The notes: generated from the sequence alone by a model not told the origin. A stretch of 6,473 nucleotides of DNA from Lachnoclostridium sp. UBA3320 (GCA_002361175.1 DESG01000029.1:1356-7828); one strand, 5' to 3'. Counted from the stretch's first letter, positions 1 through 5,812 are shown. Made by a program: numbers and translations.

Positions 1-673
1 AATGATTATTATTTAAAAAAATATATGAAATTTCAATTTTATCTACTGTAGAATTGTTAAAAATATAAGGATGTTCTAAATTAGTATTTTCTTTTAAAAA
101 GTAAATATATTCTTCTAAAGCCATGTCTTTTTCTGTTATAATTACAGAATGAGGATAACCCACATAGCGAAAATGCCATGGCTCTGTTCCAATACCTGTT
201 ATCTGTTCTTTTCCAGACACATATCTTTCGATAAAACCAAATTTTGGAGCTGTCGTTCTAAATTTTCCCCAAATTCCTGTGTATGGAAAATTAGGACGAA
301 TAAAGTCAATTTGTTTTTCATTTTTGGCAAGGTCTATTGCAAGCCCTGTATGATGCTCACTATGTCTTGGAACTGCTACATATTTTTTTGTAAAATCAAG
401 ACCACTTTCAGCTAATGTATCATTCCATATTTTTTCTTGCTCTTTTTGTGTACGAAAGCCACTTACAGCTATAATTTGATTTTGGCAATTAATTTTTTTA
501 AGTATTAGCTGCAATAAATTAGCTGCCTGTTCATTTATCAGTATTTCTGGCTGCTTTTTAATAGCTGGCGTCATACTATCTATACACGGAAACTTTATAA
601 GAGGATAATCTGGTGTTATAAGTATTAAATTGCCATAATATGTGTCTTCTTTTGTTAATTCAATCTGCTTCAC
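1..673 (-). CDS. vanXY: VanXY-type D,D-dipeptidase/D,D-carboxypeptidase, 3' end beyond window
   Basis: This is a cytoplasmic zinc peptidase of the M15B (VanY/VanXY) family. In vanC/E/G-type resistance it cleaves D-Ala-D-Ala and trims the terminal D-Ala from UDP-MurNAc-pentapeptide, so that only D-Ser-ended precursors remain. I translated 224 residues before the window edge, about 30 short of the usual ~254. SGFR is at residues 71-74. SEHHTGLAID at 105-114 supplies zinc ligands H107 and D114. EPWH at 164-167 supplies the catalytic glutamate E164 and third zinc ligand H167. No signal peptide is seen, which fits VanXY rather than membrane-anchored VanY. The start is GTG at 673-671, sharing a GTGA overlap with the ligase stop TGA (672-670). 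A weak GGGGG stretch lies seven bases upstream, so translation is probably coupled to the ligase. The visible reading frame is uninterrupted. The family call is secure; dual activity is inferred from the family and context. Confidence 0.93.
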   Translation of the reverse strand, partial: MKQIELTKEDTYYGNLILITPDYPLIKFPCIDSMTPAIKKQPEILINEQAANLLQLILKKINCQNQIIAVSGFRTQKEQEKIWNDTLAESGLDFTKKYVAVPRHSEHHTGLAIDLAKNEKQIDFIRPNFPYTGIWGKFRTTAPKFGFIERYVSGKEQITGIGTEPWHFRYVGYPHSVIITEKDMALEEYIYFLKENTNLEHPYIFNNSTVDKIEISYIFLNNNH

Positions 674-1704
674 TTTGCTACCCCCATTTCAATCAAGCGA
701 TTGACTATTTCTTCAAATGACAATCCTGATTCTTTTAGCATATTAGGATAACGGCTATGTTTTGTAAAACCAGGAATTGTATTTACTTCGTTAAAATAAA
801 TCTCTCCTGTATAAGTCAAAAACATATCGACCCTTGCAAAACAACGACAATTTAATGCTTTATAAATAACAAGAGCAGTTTCTTTAATTTCTTCTGCTTT
901 TTTTGGAGAAATACGTGCAGGCACATGAATATTTGAAGTTTTTAATGTATATTTTTCTGTGTAATCAAAAAATCCATCTGACAATTCAATTTCGTCAACC
1001 TCACCTACAATATTTCCTAAAATTGCACATCCTACTTCAAATCCATTAATCATTTCTTCCAAAATAACTGTAGAATCATATAAAAAGGCATTTTCGACTG
1101 CTGAAATTAAATCTTTTTCGTGTAATACTTTTGAAATTCCAAATGACGAACCAGACCGCACAGGCTTTACAAATAAGGGATAGTTAAGTTCAAGAGCTTT
1201 TTTCTTAACAATTTCTTCGGAGTAATTTTTTTTAATAGAAAAAGACCGTGCAATTTTTATACCATTCATTTGTACAATACGATGCGCCATCTCCTTATCC
1301 ATACACAAAGCAGAAGATAATAAACCACATCCAATAACAGGAATCCCCATTAATTCTAAAACTCCTTGAATTGTTCCATCTTCTCCATTTTTTCCATGTA
1401 AAATTGGCAATGCAGCATCTAAAGAAATCATCTGCAAATTATTATTATCTAAATAACACAATCCATGAACCGTTTTGTCAAAAGATGGAAATACTTGGGT
1501 CAGGTTTTCTTCTGATTGCCAATTATCCTCTTTTATCTTTTCTAGCTCTCCATGATACCAATACCATTTGCCAGATTCAGGGGCAATTCCTATTAAAATG
1601 GGTATATATTTCTTTGTATCAATACATTCAATCACTGCATATGCAGACTGTAATGAAACGGCATATTCCGTAGAGCAGCCGCCAAAAAAAACTGCAATTT
1701 TCAT
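670..1704 (-). CDS. vanG: D-alanine--D-serine ligase, VanG type
   Basis: This is an ATP-grasp ligase of the Ddl/Van family (344 residues, normal length). It is expected to join D-Ala to D-Ser for an altered peptidoglycan precursor with low vancomycin affinity. FFGG near the N-terminus (6-9) begins the first domain. HGKNGEDGTIQG is at 103-114, the ATP-binding FVKPVRSGSSFGISK at 178-192, RVDMF at 291-295, and metal-binding E306 and N308 in FNEVNTIPG. The omega-loop segment FFDYTEKYTL (245-254) carries the EKY motif of D-Ala-D-Ser ligases, not the VanA/VanB D-Ala-D-Lac type. It closely resembles enterococcal VanG from memory. I start at ATG 1704-1702 because AAAGGAGG sits eight bases upstream. 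An in-frame ATG 24 bases further upstream would put this ribosome site inside the gene. Transcription is probably VanR-controlled from 1771-1817. The 3' end overlaps vanXY by four bases. Confidence 0.95.
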   Translation of the reverse strand: MKIAVFFGGCSTEYAVSLQSAYAVIECIDTKKYIPILIGIAPESGKWYWYHGELEKIKEDNWQSEENLTQVFPSFDKTVHGLCYLDNNNLQMISLDAALPILHGKNGEDGTIQGVLELMGIPVIGCGLLSSALCMDKEMAHRIVQMNGIKIARSFSIKKNYSEEIVKKKALELNYPLFVKPVRSGSSFGISKVLHEKDLISAVENAFLYDSTVILEEMINGFEVGCAILGNIVGEVDEIELSDGFFDYTEKYTLKTSNIHVPARISPKKAEEIKETALVIYKALNCRCFARVDMFLTYTGEIYFNEVNTIPGFTKHSRYPNMLKESGLSFEEIVNRLIEMGVAK

Positions 1705-1730
1705 TATATAATCCTCCTTTTTCAACACAA

Positions 1731-1771
1731 ATAGCTTCTGTTTGGTATTTATGTTATCAAACAGAAGCTAT
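1731..1771 (-). terminator. Perfect 14-bp inverted repeat between vanS and vanG
   Basis: ATAGCTTCTGTTTG (1731-1744) and its exact complement (1758-1771) flank a 13-base loop. On the minus strand the stem is followed by TTGTGTTG, which is U-rich but not a clean U-tract, so it may be only a weak terminator or attenuator of transcripts reading through from vanRS. The hairpin ends 19 bases before the vanG ribosome site. The candidate vanG -10 (1776-1771) touches its edge, so transcripts starting from that promoter would begin inside the repeat and could not form it. An operator role at DNA level is the alternative. Confidence 0.55.
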
Positions 1772-1817
1772 CTATACTTTAATATTCAATTTTTTAATTC
1801 CTAAGAAAATGTTAAGA
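1771..1817 (-). promoter_or_regulatory. Candidate VanR-controlled promoter of vanG-vanXY
   Basis: Reading the minus strand, TCTTA occurs at 1817-1813 and again at 1806-1802, exactly 11 bp apart, the period typical of OmpR/PhoB-family half-sites. The 16-bp unit matches one upstream of vanR at 14 of 16 positions. Downstream, TATAGA (1776-1771) is the best -10 I see. The -35 region at 17-bp spacing is AATTAA, far from consensus, as expected of an activator-dependent promoter. The repeat would sit just upstream of the -35. The repeat is directly visible; the promoter assignment is inferred. Confidence 0.6.
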
Positions 1818-1833
1818 GAACATATATATTTTA

Positions 1834-2988
1834 CTAATCCGAAAGTGGCAGAGAAATACAAAAAGTCGTTGCTTCATTTTCACTTTCAGCAGTAATTGCA
1901 CCTCCATGGAGTGTTACAATTTCTTTAGCAATCGCAAGCCCTAATCCTGCACCTCCTGTATTTGTCGAACGTGCTTCATCCATACGAAAAAACTTTTCAA
2001 AAATGGAATTTAACTTTCTTGCAGGAATTGTCTTTCCTTTATTGCAAAAATAAATTAAAACATCTGTATCTGTGCTTTTTGCCCATATTTTTATAAGAGT
2101 ATCTGGGTAACTATAGTAAATTGCATTTTTTAAAATATTATTAAAAACTCTGGCTAATTTTATAGCATCCCCATAAATAGTCAGATTTTCGTCTACGCAT
2201 ACTTTTGTCTGATTGCCATGTGCATTTAACAATGGATAAAATTCGTCTGTCATTTGAACAAACATATGACAGAGATTTATAGATTCCTTTTCCAAATCAA
2301 TTTGTTGTAAATTATAGCGTATTATATCAAAAAATTCATTGATAAGTTTTTCTAAACGCAGTGCTTTATTTAATGCAATATTTACATATTTTATTTTCTG
2401 CTCTGTCGGCATATCCCATGCTTCATTTAATAATGTTAAATATCCAATAACAGAAGTAAGTGGTGTCTTTAAATCGTGCGCCAGATAAGTAATTAAATCA
2501 TTTTTTCTATCTGCCTCTTCTTTTAATATTTGTTCATGTCGCTGCATCGCCTGCTTTATTTCAGATATCTGGGCTGCAATTTCAGCATATTCTTTAGGAA
2601 AAATCTCTATATTTCCATTTTCCTTAACCATAAAATCGTGGAGCATCACCGAAATTGCAGTAATGGATTTTTTTACATTGGTTTTTGCATATAAATCTGC
2701 AACTTTAAAAGTAACTATAATGCAGATAAGCACAGCTATAACTAAAACTTCTAAAATAGATATTTTTAGTTTTGACCATAGAAGTTCTGTAACAATAATA
2801 CGCTTTTTTATATCAGCAGAATAAACTTCATGTGTAATCGTATATCTATCCATGAACCAATCTACAAAAAAACCATTCCAAAAAACATCTACAAAATAAT
2901 ATATTCCAAGACAGAGGACAACTCCCAAAATGCAAGCGTGAATTAATGTAGTATTCTTAGAATCTTTATTTTTCAATTTTATAACCAC
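1834..2988 (-). CDS. vanS: VanS-type membrane sensor histidine kinase
   Basis: This is the sensor kinase of the cluster (384 residues, typical length). It probably responds to glycopeptide or cell-wall stress and phosphorylates VanR. Two hydrophobic segments, about residues 15-36 and 76-96, enclose an extracytoplasmic loop of about 40 residues. A helical linker (about 130-165) leads to the H-box LAHDLKTPLTSV with phospho-acceptor H171. The N-box NNILKNA is at 283-289. The G1 region is NKGKTIP (316-322) where most kinases have DxGxG, a variation common among VanS-like kinases. EKFFR is at 331-335 and GGAGLGLAIAKE at 345-356. The GTG start (2988-2986) overlaps vanR by 23 bp. A GGGGG run lies only one base before that GTG, so the start could instead be the TTG at 2976-2974. 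No HAMP domain is obvious. Translation is probably coupled to vanR. Confidence 0.93.
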   Translation of the reverse strand: MVIKLKNKDSKNTTLIHACILGVVLCLGIYYFVDVFWNGFFVDWFMDRYTITHEVYSADIKKRIIVTELLWSKLKISILEVLVIAVLICIIVTFKVADLYAKTNVKKSITAISVMLHDFMVKENGNIEIFPKEYAEIAAQISEIKQAMQRHEQILKEEADRKNDLITYLAHDLKTPLTSVIGYLTLLNEAWDMPTEQKIKYVNIALNKALRLEKLINEFFDIIRYNLQQIDLEKESINLCHMFVQMTDEFYPLLNAHGNQTKVCVDENLTIYGDAIKLARVFNNILKNAIYYSYPDTLIKIWAKSTDTDVLIYFCNKGKTIPARKLNSIFEKFFRMDEARSTNTGGAGLGLAIAKEIVTLHGGAITAESENEATTFCISLPLSD

Positions 2989-3661
2989 ACCCCCAGACTG
3001 TTTTTATATATTGCGGTTCTTCAAATGAATCTCCCATTTTTTCACGAAGATGTCTGATATGGACAGTAATTGTATTATTACTTTTGCTAAAATATTCATT
3101 TCCCCATATTTGATGAAAAAGTTCCTCAGAACTAACTACATTTCCTTTCTGTTGACATAAAATGCGCAATATAGAAAACTCTGTAGGAGTCAGCAAAAGA
3201 GGTTTTTCATTTAAAGTACACTCATGTGTTTTCACATTTAGAACTAAACCAGAATGAATTAAAATATCTTCCTCTGGCTCATTTCCCATATTGTATTTTT
3301 TATATCTCCTTAACTGAGCTTTTACACGAGCAACCAATTCTAACGGTAAAAATGGTTTTGTAATATAATCATCTGCACCTAAAGTCAGTCCTGTTATTTT
3401 GTCCACTTCTTCTCCTTTAGCAGTCAGTATAATAACTGGATAGCGATACTTTTCCCGTATTTTTTGGCATAATTTAAAACCATTTATATCAGGCAGCATA
3501 ACATCCAAAATGACTAAGTCAAGAGTTTCATTCTCAATACAATTTAGTGCATCTTTGGCATTATAAAATTTATAAACTGTAAAATTTTCATTTTCAAGAT
3601 AAAGGGAAACAAGGTCTGCAATTTCCTGTTCATCATCTACAATCAATATTTTATTCTCCAT
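2966..3661 (-). CDS. vanR: VanR-type OmpR-family response regulator
   Basis: This is the transcription factor paired with VanS (231 residues, standard size). The receiver domain spans about residues 1-118, with the acidic pocket D9-D10-E11, phosphorylation site D53 in LDVMLPD, switch residue T80 and K102 in TKPF. The winged-helix DNA-binding domain occupies about 130-231. TPTEF is at 158-162, the recognition-helix region NTITVHIRHLREKMG is near 196-210, and the C-terminal wing is TVWGCGYKIEK. ATG at 3661-3659 is supported by AAAGGAG nine bases upstream. It precedes and overlaps vanS. Phospho-VanR is expected to bind the 11-bp TCTTA repeats before both vanR (autoregulation) and vanG. VanR rather than a generic OmpR regulator is inferred from its place beside vanS, vanG and vanXY. 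Confidence 0.93.
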   Translation of the reverse strand: MENKILIVDDEQEIADLVSLYLENENFTVYKFYNAKDALNCIENETLDLVILDVMLPDINGFKLCQKIREKYRYPVIILTAKGEEVDKITGLTLGADDYITKPFLPLELVARVKAQLRRYKKYNMGNEPEEDILIHSGLVLNVKTHECTLNEKPLLLTPTEFSILRILCQQKGNVVSSEELFHQIWGNEYFSKSNNTITVHIRHLREKMGDSFEEPQYIKTVWGCGYKIEK

Positions 3662-3688
3662 ATTTGTTTACTCCTTTCGTACATTTTT

Positions 3689-3744
3689 ATTATAATAAAT
3701 AAAACCTAAGAAAGTCTGTATTTTTTTATAAGAAATTATTAAGA
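3689..3744 (-). promoter_or_regulatory. vanRS promoter with candidate VanR sites
   Basis: On the minus strand a consensus -10 TATAAT lies at 3694-3689. The hexamer 17 bp upstream (3717-3712) is AGACTT, a poor -35. TCTTA motifs occur at 3744-3740, 3733-3729 and 3711-3707, with offsets of 11 and 22 bp, so all three fall on one helical face. The upstream pair is 14 of 16 identical to the repeat before vanG. A weak -35 plus phased upstream sites suggests positive autoregulation by VanR. The repeats are seen; the binding is inferred. Confidence 0.65.
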
Positions 3745-3771
3745 TTTGTCTAATATTGTCATATATCGCAA

Positions 3772-3795
3772 AAAGCACCTCCGAAGAGATGCTTT
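3772..3795 (-). terminator. Rho-independent terminator with UUCG tetraloop
   Basis: In minus-strand RNA, AAAGCAUCUC pairs with GAGGUGCUUU around a UUCG loop. The 10-bp stem has one U-G wobble and runs into a short U-tract. It follows the broken MNT/HEPN pair by eight bases and precedes the vanRS promoter, so it shields the van cluster from upstream transcription. On the plus strand the wobble becomes a C-A mismatch, supporting minus orientation. Confidence 0.75.
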
Positions 3796-3803
3796 AAAAA
3801 ATA

Positions 3804-4020
3804 CTATTCCACTATTGTTAAATCCAATTTTTGTCGATATTTTTCTTTAATTCCAAAAATAAATTATAGAACTGTTTCTTCGTCTGCCTAATAATATCAA
3901 GTGCAACTTCACTGTTATAAGAATGGCTTACATTATTTGGGAGAACCTGTTGCAGCGTCTTTATATCCATAATTTTCTAAAATTTCTTTCATCAACTTCC
4001 AAGTTTGTTCAAAACATATG
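3804..4020 (-). pseudogene. HI0074-type HEPN (nucleotidyltransferase substrate-binding) protein, broken
   Basis: Minus-strand fragments in different frames read as parts of one HI0074-family protein, the HEPN partner in MNT/HEPN toxin-antitoxin modules. The first fragment (about 4020-3934) contains FEQTWKLMKEILENYG and ends after ATGSPK at an in-frame TAA. The second starts near 3937 with NNVSHSYNSEVALDIIRQ, matching the region around the HEPN histidine, but the preceding arginine segment is missing. A one-base frameshift near 3850 then separates it from the expected tail KYRQKLDLTIVE, which ends at TAG 3806-3804. About 40 central codons appear deleted between the fragments. No functional product is expected. 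Family recognition is from memory of conserved segments; a database search would confirm it. Confidence 0.65.
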
Positions 4021-4104
4021 CTATATAACTTTTTCTATTTTATATTTTTGCGCTAAATCACAAATTTCTTTTATTACAACTGGTTTAATTCCTGTGTTTT
4101 CCAT
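4021..4104 (-). pseudogene. MNT-type nucleotidyltransferase, N-terminal remnant
   Basis: The 27 codons from ATG 4104-4102 read MENTGIKPVVIKEICDLAQK and continue to IEKVI before a TAG at 4023-4021. This resembles the N-terminus of small MNT-domain nucleotidyltransferases (MntA antitoxin type). In intact proteins the next residues are the catalytic LFGSRARG and the metal-binding aspartates; all are absent. The stop sits where the HEPN remnant begins, so one deletion seems to have removed the body of this gene and the start of its partner. No good ribosome site is visible. With so short a remnant, the call leans on the adjacent HEPN fragment. Confidence 0.5.
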
Positions 4105-4156
4105 ATGTTCTATTTCTATAATCCATTAATTAAATTAATATATTTTGTTATGCATC

Positions 4157-4380
4157 AAAAAAATAGGTTAGATTTTCTGCAAACAAACATATACTCTGTT
4201 CTGACACTTTAGCACGGTGGACTACTATATCGTTTTGCCGCATCAAGGATACTGTCTAAACGATATAGTAGTCACTACCGTGCGAGTGACGCAGGACATT
4301 GTGTTGTAATGACTTATAAATAACAACCTTGGAGCTTCCCCAAAGCATTTAGACCAGAAAATCTAACCTCTTATTTTTCT
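4157..4380 (-). ncRNA. Putative structured RNA of about 220 nt, family unknown
   Basis: The transcript expected from the promoter at 4410-4383 would start near 4376. Its 5' arm GGTTAGATTTTCTG (4368-4355) pairs perfectly with CAGAAAATCTAACC (4179-4166), and seven U residues (4163-4157) follow almost at once, so the closing stem doubles as a terminator. Inside are three hairpins. The first has an 8-bp stem CUUUGGGG/CUCCAAGG with loop AAG (about 4346-4328). The second is GUUGU/ACAAC (about 4327-4303). The third is long: GCACGGU/ACCGUGC (7 bp), a small internal loop, then ACUACUAUAUCGUUU with its exact complement (15 bp) and a 22-base apical loop (4283-4212). No open reading frame explains the stretch. 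The order of closing repeat, short hairpins and one long hairpin resembles retron msr-msd RNA, but no reverse transcriptase gene is in the window. A palindromic miniature element is the other possibility. Confidence 0.6.
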
Positions 4381-4382
4381 AA

Positions 4383-4410
4383 ATTATATCATATATTTCA
4401 AAAATGTCAA
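4383..4410 (-). promoter_or_regulatory. Consensus promoter for the putative structured RNA
   Basis: The minus strand reads TTGACA (4410-4405), a 16-bp spacer, then TATAAT (4388-4383) preceded by TGA, an extended -10. Both hexamers match the sigma-70/sigma-A consensus exactly. It overlaps the last codons of the IS66 remnant and points into the hairpin-rich region, with no protein-coding gene directly downstream. Confidence 0.75.
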
Positions 4411-4903
4411 TAATGTTTATTAAATTTCCGTTCCTCATTGCCATAATAACTGTCCTCTTCTTTATTGCTTGCAATTCCTTCAAGGACAATTTTGTTAAAC
4501 TTCTTAAAAAAGTTTTCTATCTCTTCATCCGTAAAGATTTCCTTGACTTCTGAAATTGCTTTTTCTCTTTCTTTATATGTATTATTTATCAGGCCTTTCA
4601 TTTTTTCTGCCCATTCATGTTCTTTAAGATTGTCTGATATTTTCTGTAAATCTCTTAATAAATGCGCATTACACTCTATATTACTGAAACTGTATTTTTC
4701 ATTGTAATTCACTTTATAATTCCATCACTATCCAGTTCCTCCTTACTTCCATACTGGTTCTCTTCTTTTAGATTACAAAGTATAGTCTGTCTGTATACTG
4801 CACCACATTTTGTAAATTTATATGAGTGGAAATGGTGACGTTTCTTAACAACTACAATTTCATAGTCTGTTTCATCTTTTGTTATAGTTTGTGGCGAAAA
4901 ACC
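4407..4903 (-). pseudogene. IS66-family transposase (TnpC) with internal deletion
   Basis: Two minus-strand fragments belong to one IS66 transposase. The first (4903-4709, 64 codons then TGA) includes KKRHHFHSYKFTKCGAVYRQ and NLKEENQYGS, resembling the zinc-finger-like region near the N-terminus. The second (4712-4407, 101 codons) includes YNEKYSF, ECNAHLLRDL and EHEWAEKMK, matching the core after the catalytic SDG aspartate (LDSDG ends the first fragment). A large deletion lies after NQYGS and a frameshift lies between DSDG and YNEKY. The C-terminal part of the transposase is absent: similarity stops near EERKFN, about 30 bases from the stop. No terminal inverted repeats or partner genes (tnpA, tnpB) are visible, so it is a dead remnant. 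Confidence 0.75.
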
Positions 4904-4940
4904 TCATAACAAGCTATGAAGATGAAAGCTACTTTTACAT

Positions 4941-4969
4941 TTGACAGAAACATATAATAAATATATAAT
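4941..4969 (+). promoter_or_regulatory. Consensus promoter upstream of the DUF4180 gene
   Basis: TTGACA (4941-4946), a 17-bp spacer and TATAAT (4964-4969) form a perfect sigma-A promoter on the plus strand. Transcription would start near 4976, about 200 bases before the DUF4180 start codon. It diverges from the IS66 remnant on the other strand. Confidence 0.75.
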
Positions 4970-5179
4970 CTATGCATAATAATAAAACAATATTATAGAA
5001 ATTAAAAGAAAGATGCAATCGCTAATGTGACCAAAGGGTTGCTTGGTTGTAGAGTTCTCTGTTCTGACAGAAAGACAGTATTCCAAAGTCTGAAAATGAT
5101 GTACGATTACTGCAAAAAAAGGAAATAAATGGCAGTCGAAAGTTGTTGTTAAAACAATTCAAAATGATGGAGATACAAA
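4970..5179 (+). other. Leader without a convincing gene; possible gene remnant
   Basis: Between the promoter and DUF4180 the only notable open frame is 5006-5128: 40 codons with no ATG, containing KGLLGCRVLCSDRKTVFQ and ending in a TAA. I do not recognise it. It may be the tail of a deleted gene that the promoter once served. No clear riboswitch, terminator or strong hairpin is seen here. Confidence 0.4.
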
Positions 5180-5578
5180 ATGAAAACAGAAGTTATAAGG
5201 AAAAATAATACAGAGGTAGCAGTTGTGAGAAGTAATGAACTGCTGATTACAGATGTTCAGTCAGCCTTAGACTTGGTTATGACAGTAAAATACGAAACAG
5301 GTTGCACAAATATTGCCATAAACAAAGAAGCTATTGTAAATGATTTCTTTGTCTTGAGTTCATGTCTGGCAGGAGAAATATTACAGAAATTCATCAACTA
5401 TGGTGTACGATTTGCAATATACGGCGATTTTTCAAGATATACAAGTAAGCCACTGAAAGATTTTATGTATGAAAGTAATAAAGGAAAAGATATTTATTTT
5501 CAACCTACCGTTTCTCTGGCTATTGATAAGCTCTCTGGCTGTGCCAAAAGTAAAAAAAGGGATGATTATGAACGATAA
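5180..5578 (+). CDS. DUF4180 domain protein
   Basis: This is a 132-residue soluble protein that I recognise as DUF4180, a family of unknown function common in Firmicutes and often found near transcription regulators. The conserved core runs from about residue 12 to 115. It includes ITDVQSALDL (23-32), AGEILQKFINYGVRFAIYGD (64-83) and RYTSKPLKDFMYESNKGK (86-103), the most characteristic stretch. The last 15 or so residues are charged and look like an added tail. ATG 5180 is supported by GGAG (5169-5172) seven bases upstream. No signal peptide or membrane segment is present. It is the only intact gene between 3662 and 5791. The consensus promoter at 4941-4969 could express it. Its biochemical role is unknown. 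Confidence 0.85.
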   Translation: MKTEVIRKNNTEVAVVRSNELLITDVQSALDLVMTVKYETGCTNIAINKEAIVNDFFVLSSCLAGEILQKFINYGVRFAIYGDFSRYTSKPLKDFMYESNKGKDIYFQPTVSLAIDKLSGCAKSKKRDDYER

Positions 5579-5592
5579 TCAATAGAAAGTAG

Positions 5593-5727
5593 GGTAAGTT
5601 ATCTTTTGGTTCTAAAGAGTTTTGGCATAAACAGTATCATTTAAAGGAAAACGGATTCAGGTCACATATCGGCTGGTACAATAAATATATCGGAAGACGG
5701 GATAAGTGTATTTATTATATAACGTGA
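5593..5727 (+). pseudogene. Short TnpB-like (IS605-type) fragment
   Basis: After a TAG at 5590-5592, 44 codons without a start codon run to TGA at 5725-5727. The segment contains KLSFGSKEFWHKQYHLKENG, followed by a GWYNKYIGRRDK stretch. From memory this resembles an N-terminal region of some IS200/IS605 TnpB-like proteins (pattern FGSKKLF...QY.LE.NG...H..W....ARN..FF). Nothing of the catalytic RuvC part follows, so it would be a dead remnant. It begins 14 bases after DUF4180. I hold the family assignment loosely. Confidence 0.35.
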
Positions 5728-5750
5728 GTTCGACAAAATAAAAATCCATA

Positions 5751-5812
5751 AGCAATGTTCTATGGTATAATTTAACTAATTACCAAAAAAGTTACCAAAA
5801 GATAACATTGCT
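5751..5812. repeat. Inverted repeat around a TATAAT and tandem TTACCAAAA
   Basis: AGCAATGTT (5751-5759) is complemented exactly by AACATTGCT (5804-5812). Between them lie a plus-strand TATAAT (5766-5771, without a good -35) and two copies of TTACCAAAA (5780-5788 and 5792-5800), 12 bp apart. The set looks like a former promoter-operator region or an element end. The 3' end of the KTR gene overlaps it. Function is unknown. Confidence 0.35.

Noticed and set aside
149..415. Plus-strand 88-codon open frame
   Set aside because: It lies wholly antisense to vanXY, whose frame carries the M15 catalytic motifs; its own sequence shows no family features.
1371..1673. Plus-strand 100-codon open frame
   Set aside because: Antisense shadow of the vanG ligase, with no ribosome site or recognisable domain.
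3923..4129. Plus-strand 68-codon open frame
   Set aside because: Antisense to the MNT/HEPN remnants, which show recognisable protein segments on the other strand.
4157..4380. A complete retron or a 6S RNA
   Set aside because: No reverse transcriptase gene is in the window, so a working retron cannot be claimed. The uninterrupted 15-bp inner stem and several hairpins do not fit the single long rod with a central bubble of 6S RNA.
4465..4707. Plus-strand 80-codon open frame
   Set aside because: Antisense shadow of the IS66 transposase fragment.
4194..5069. A 13-base direct repeat CTCTGTTCTGACA at 4194-4206 and 5057-5069
   Set aside because: One exact 13-base match is roughly expected by chance in an AT-rich 6.5-kb window, and the flanks do not match.
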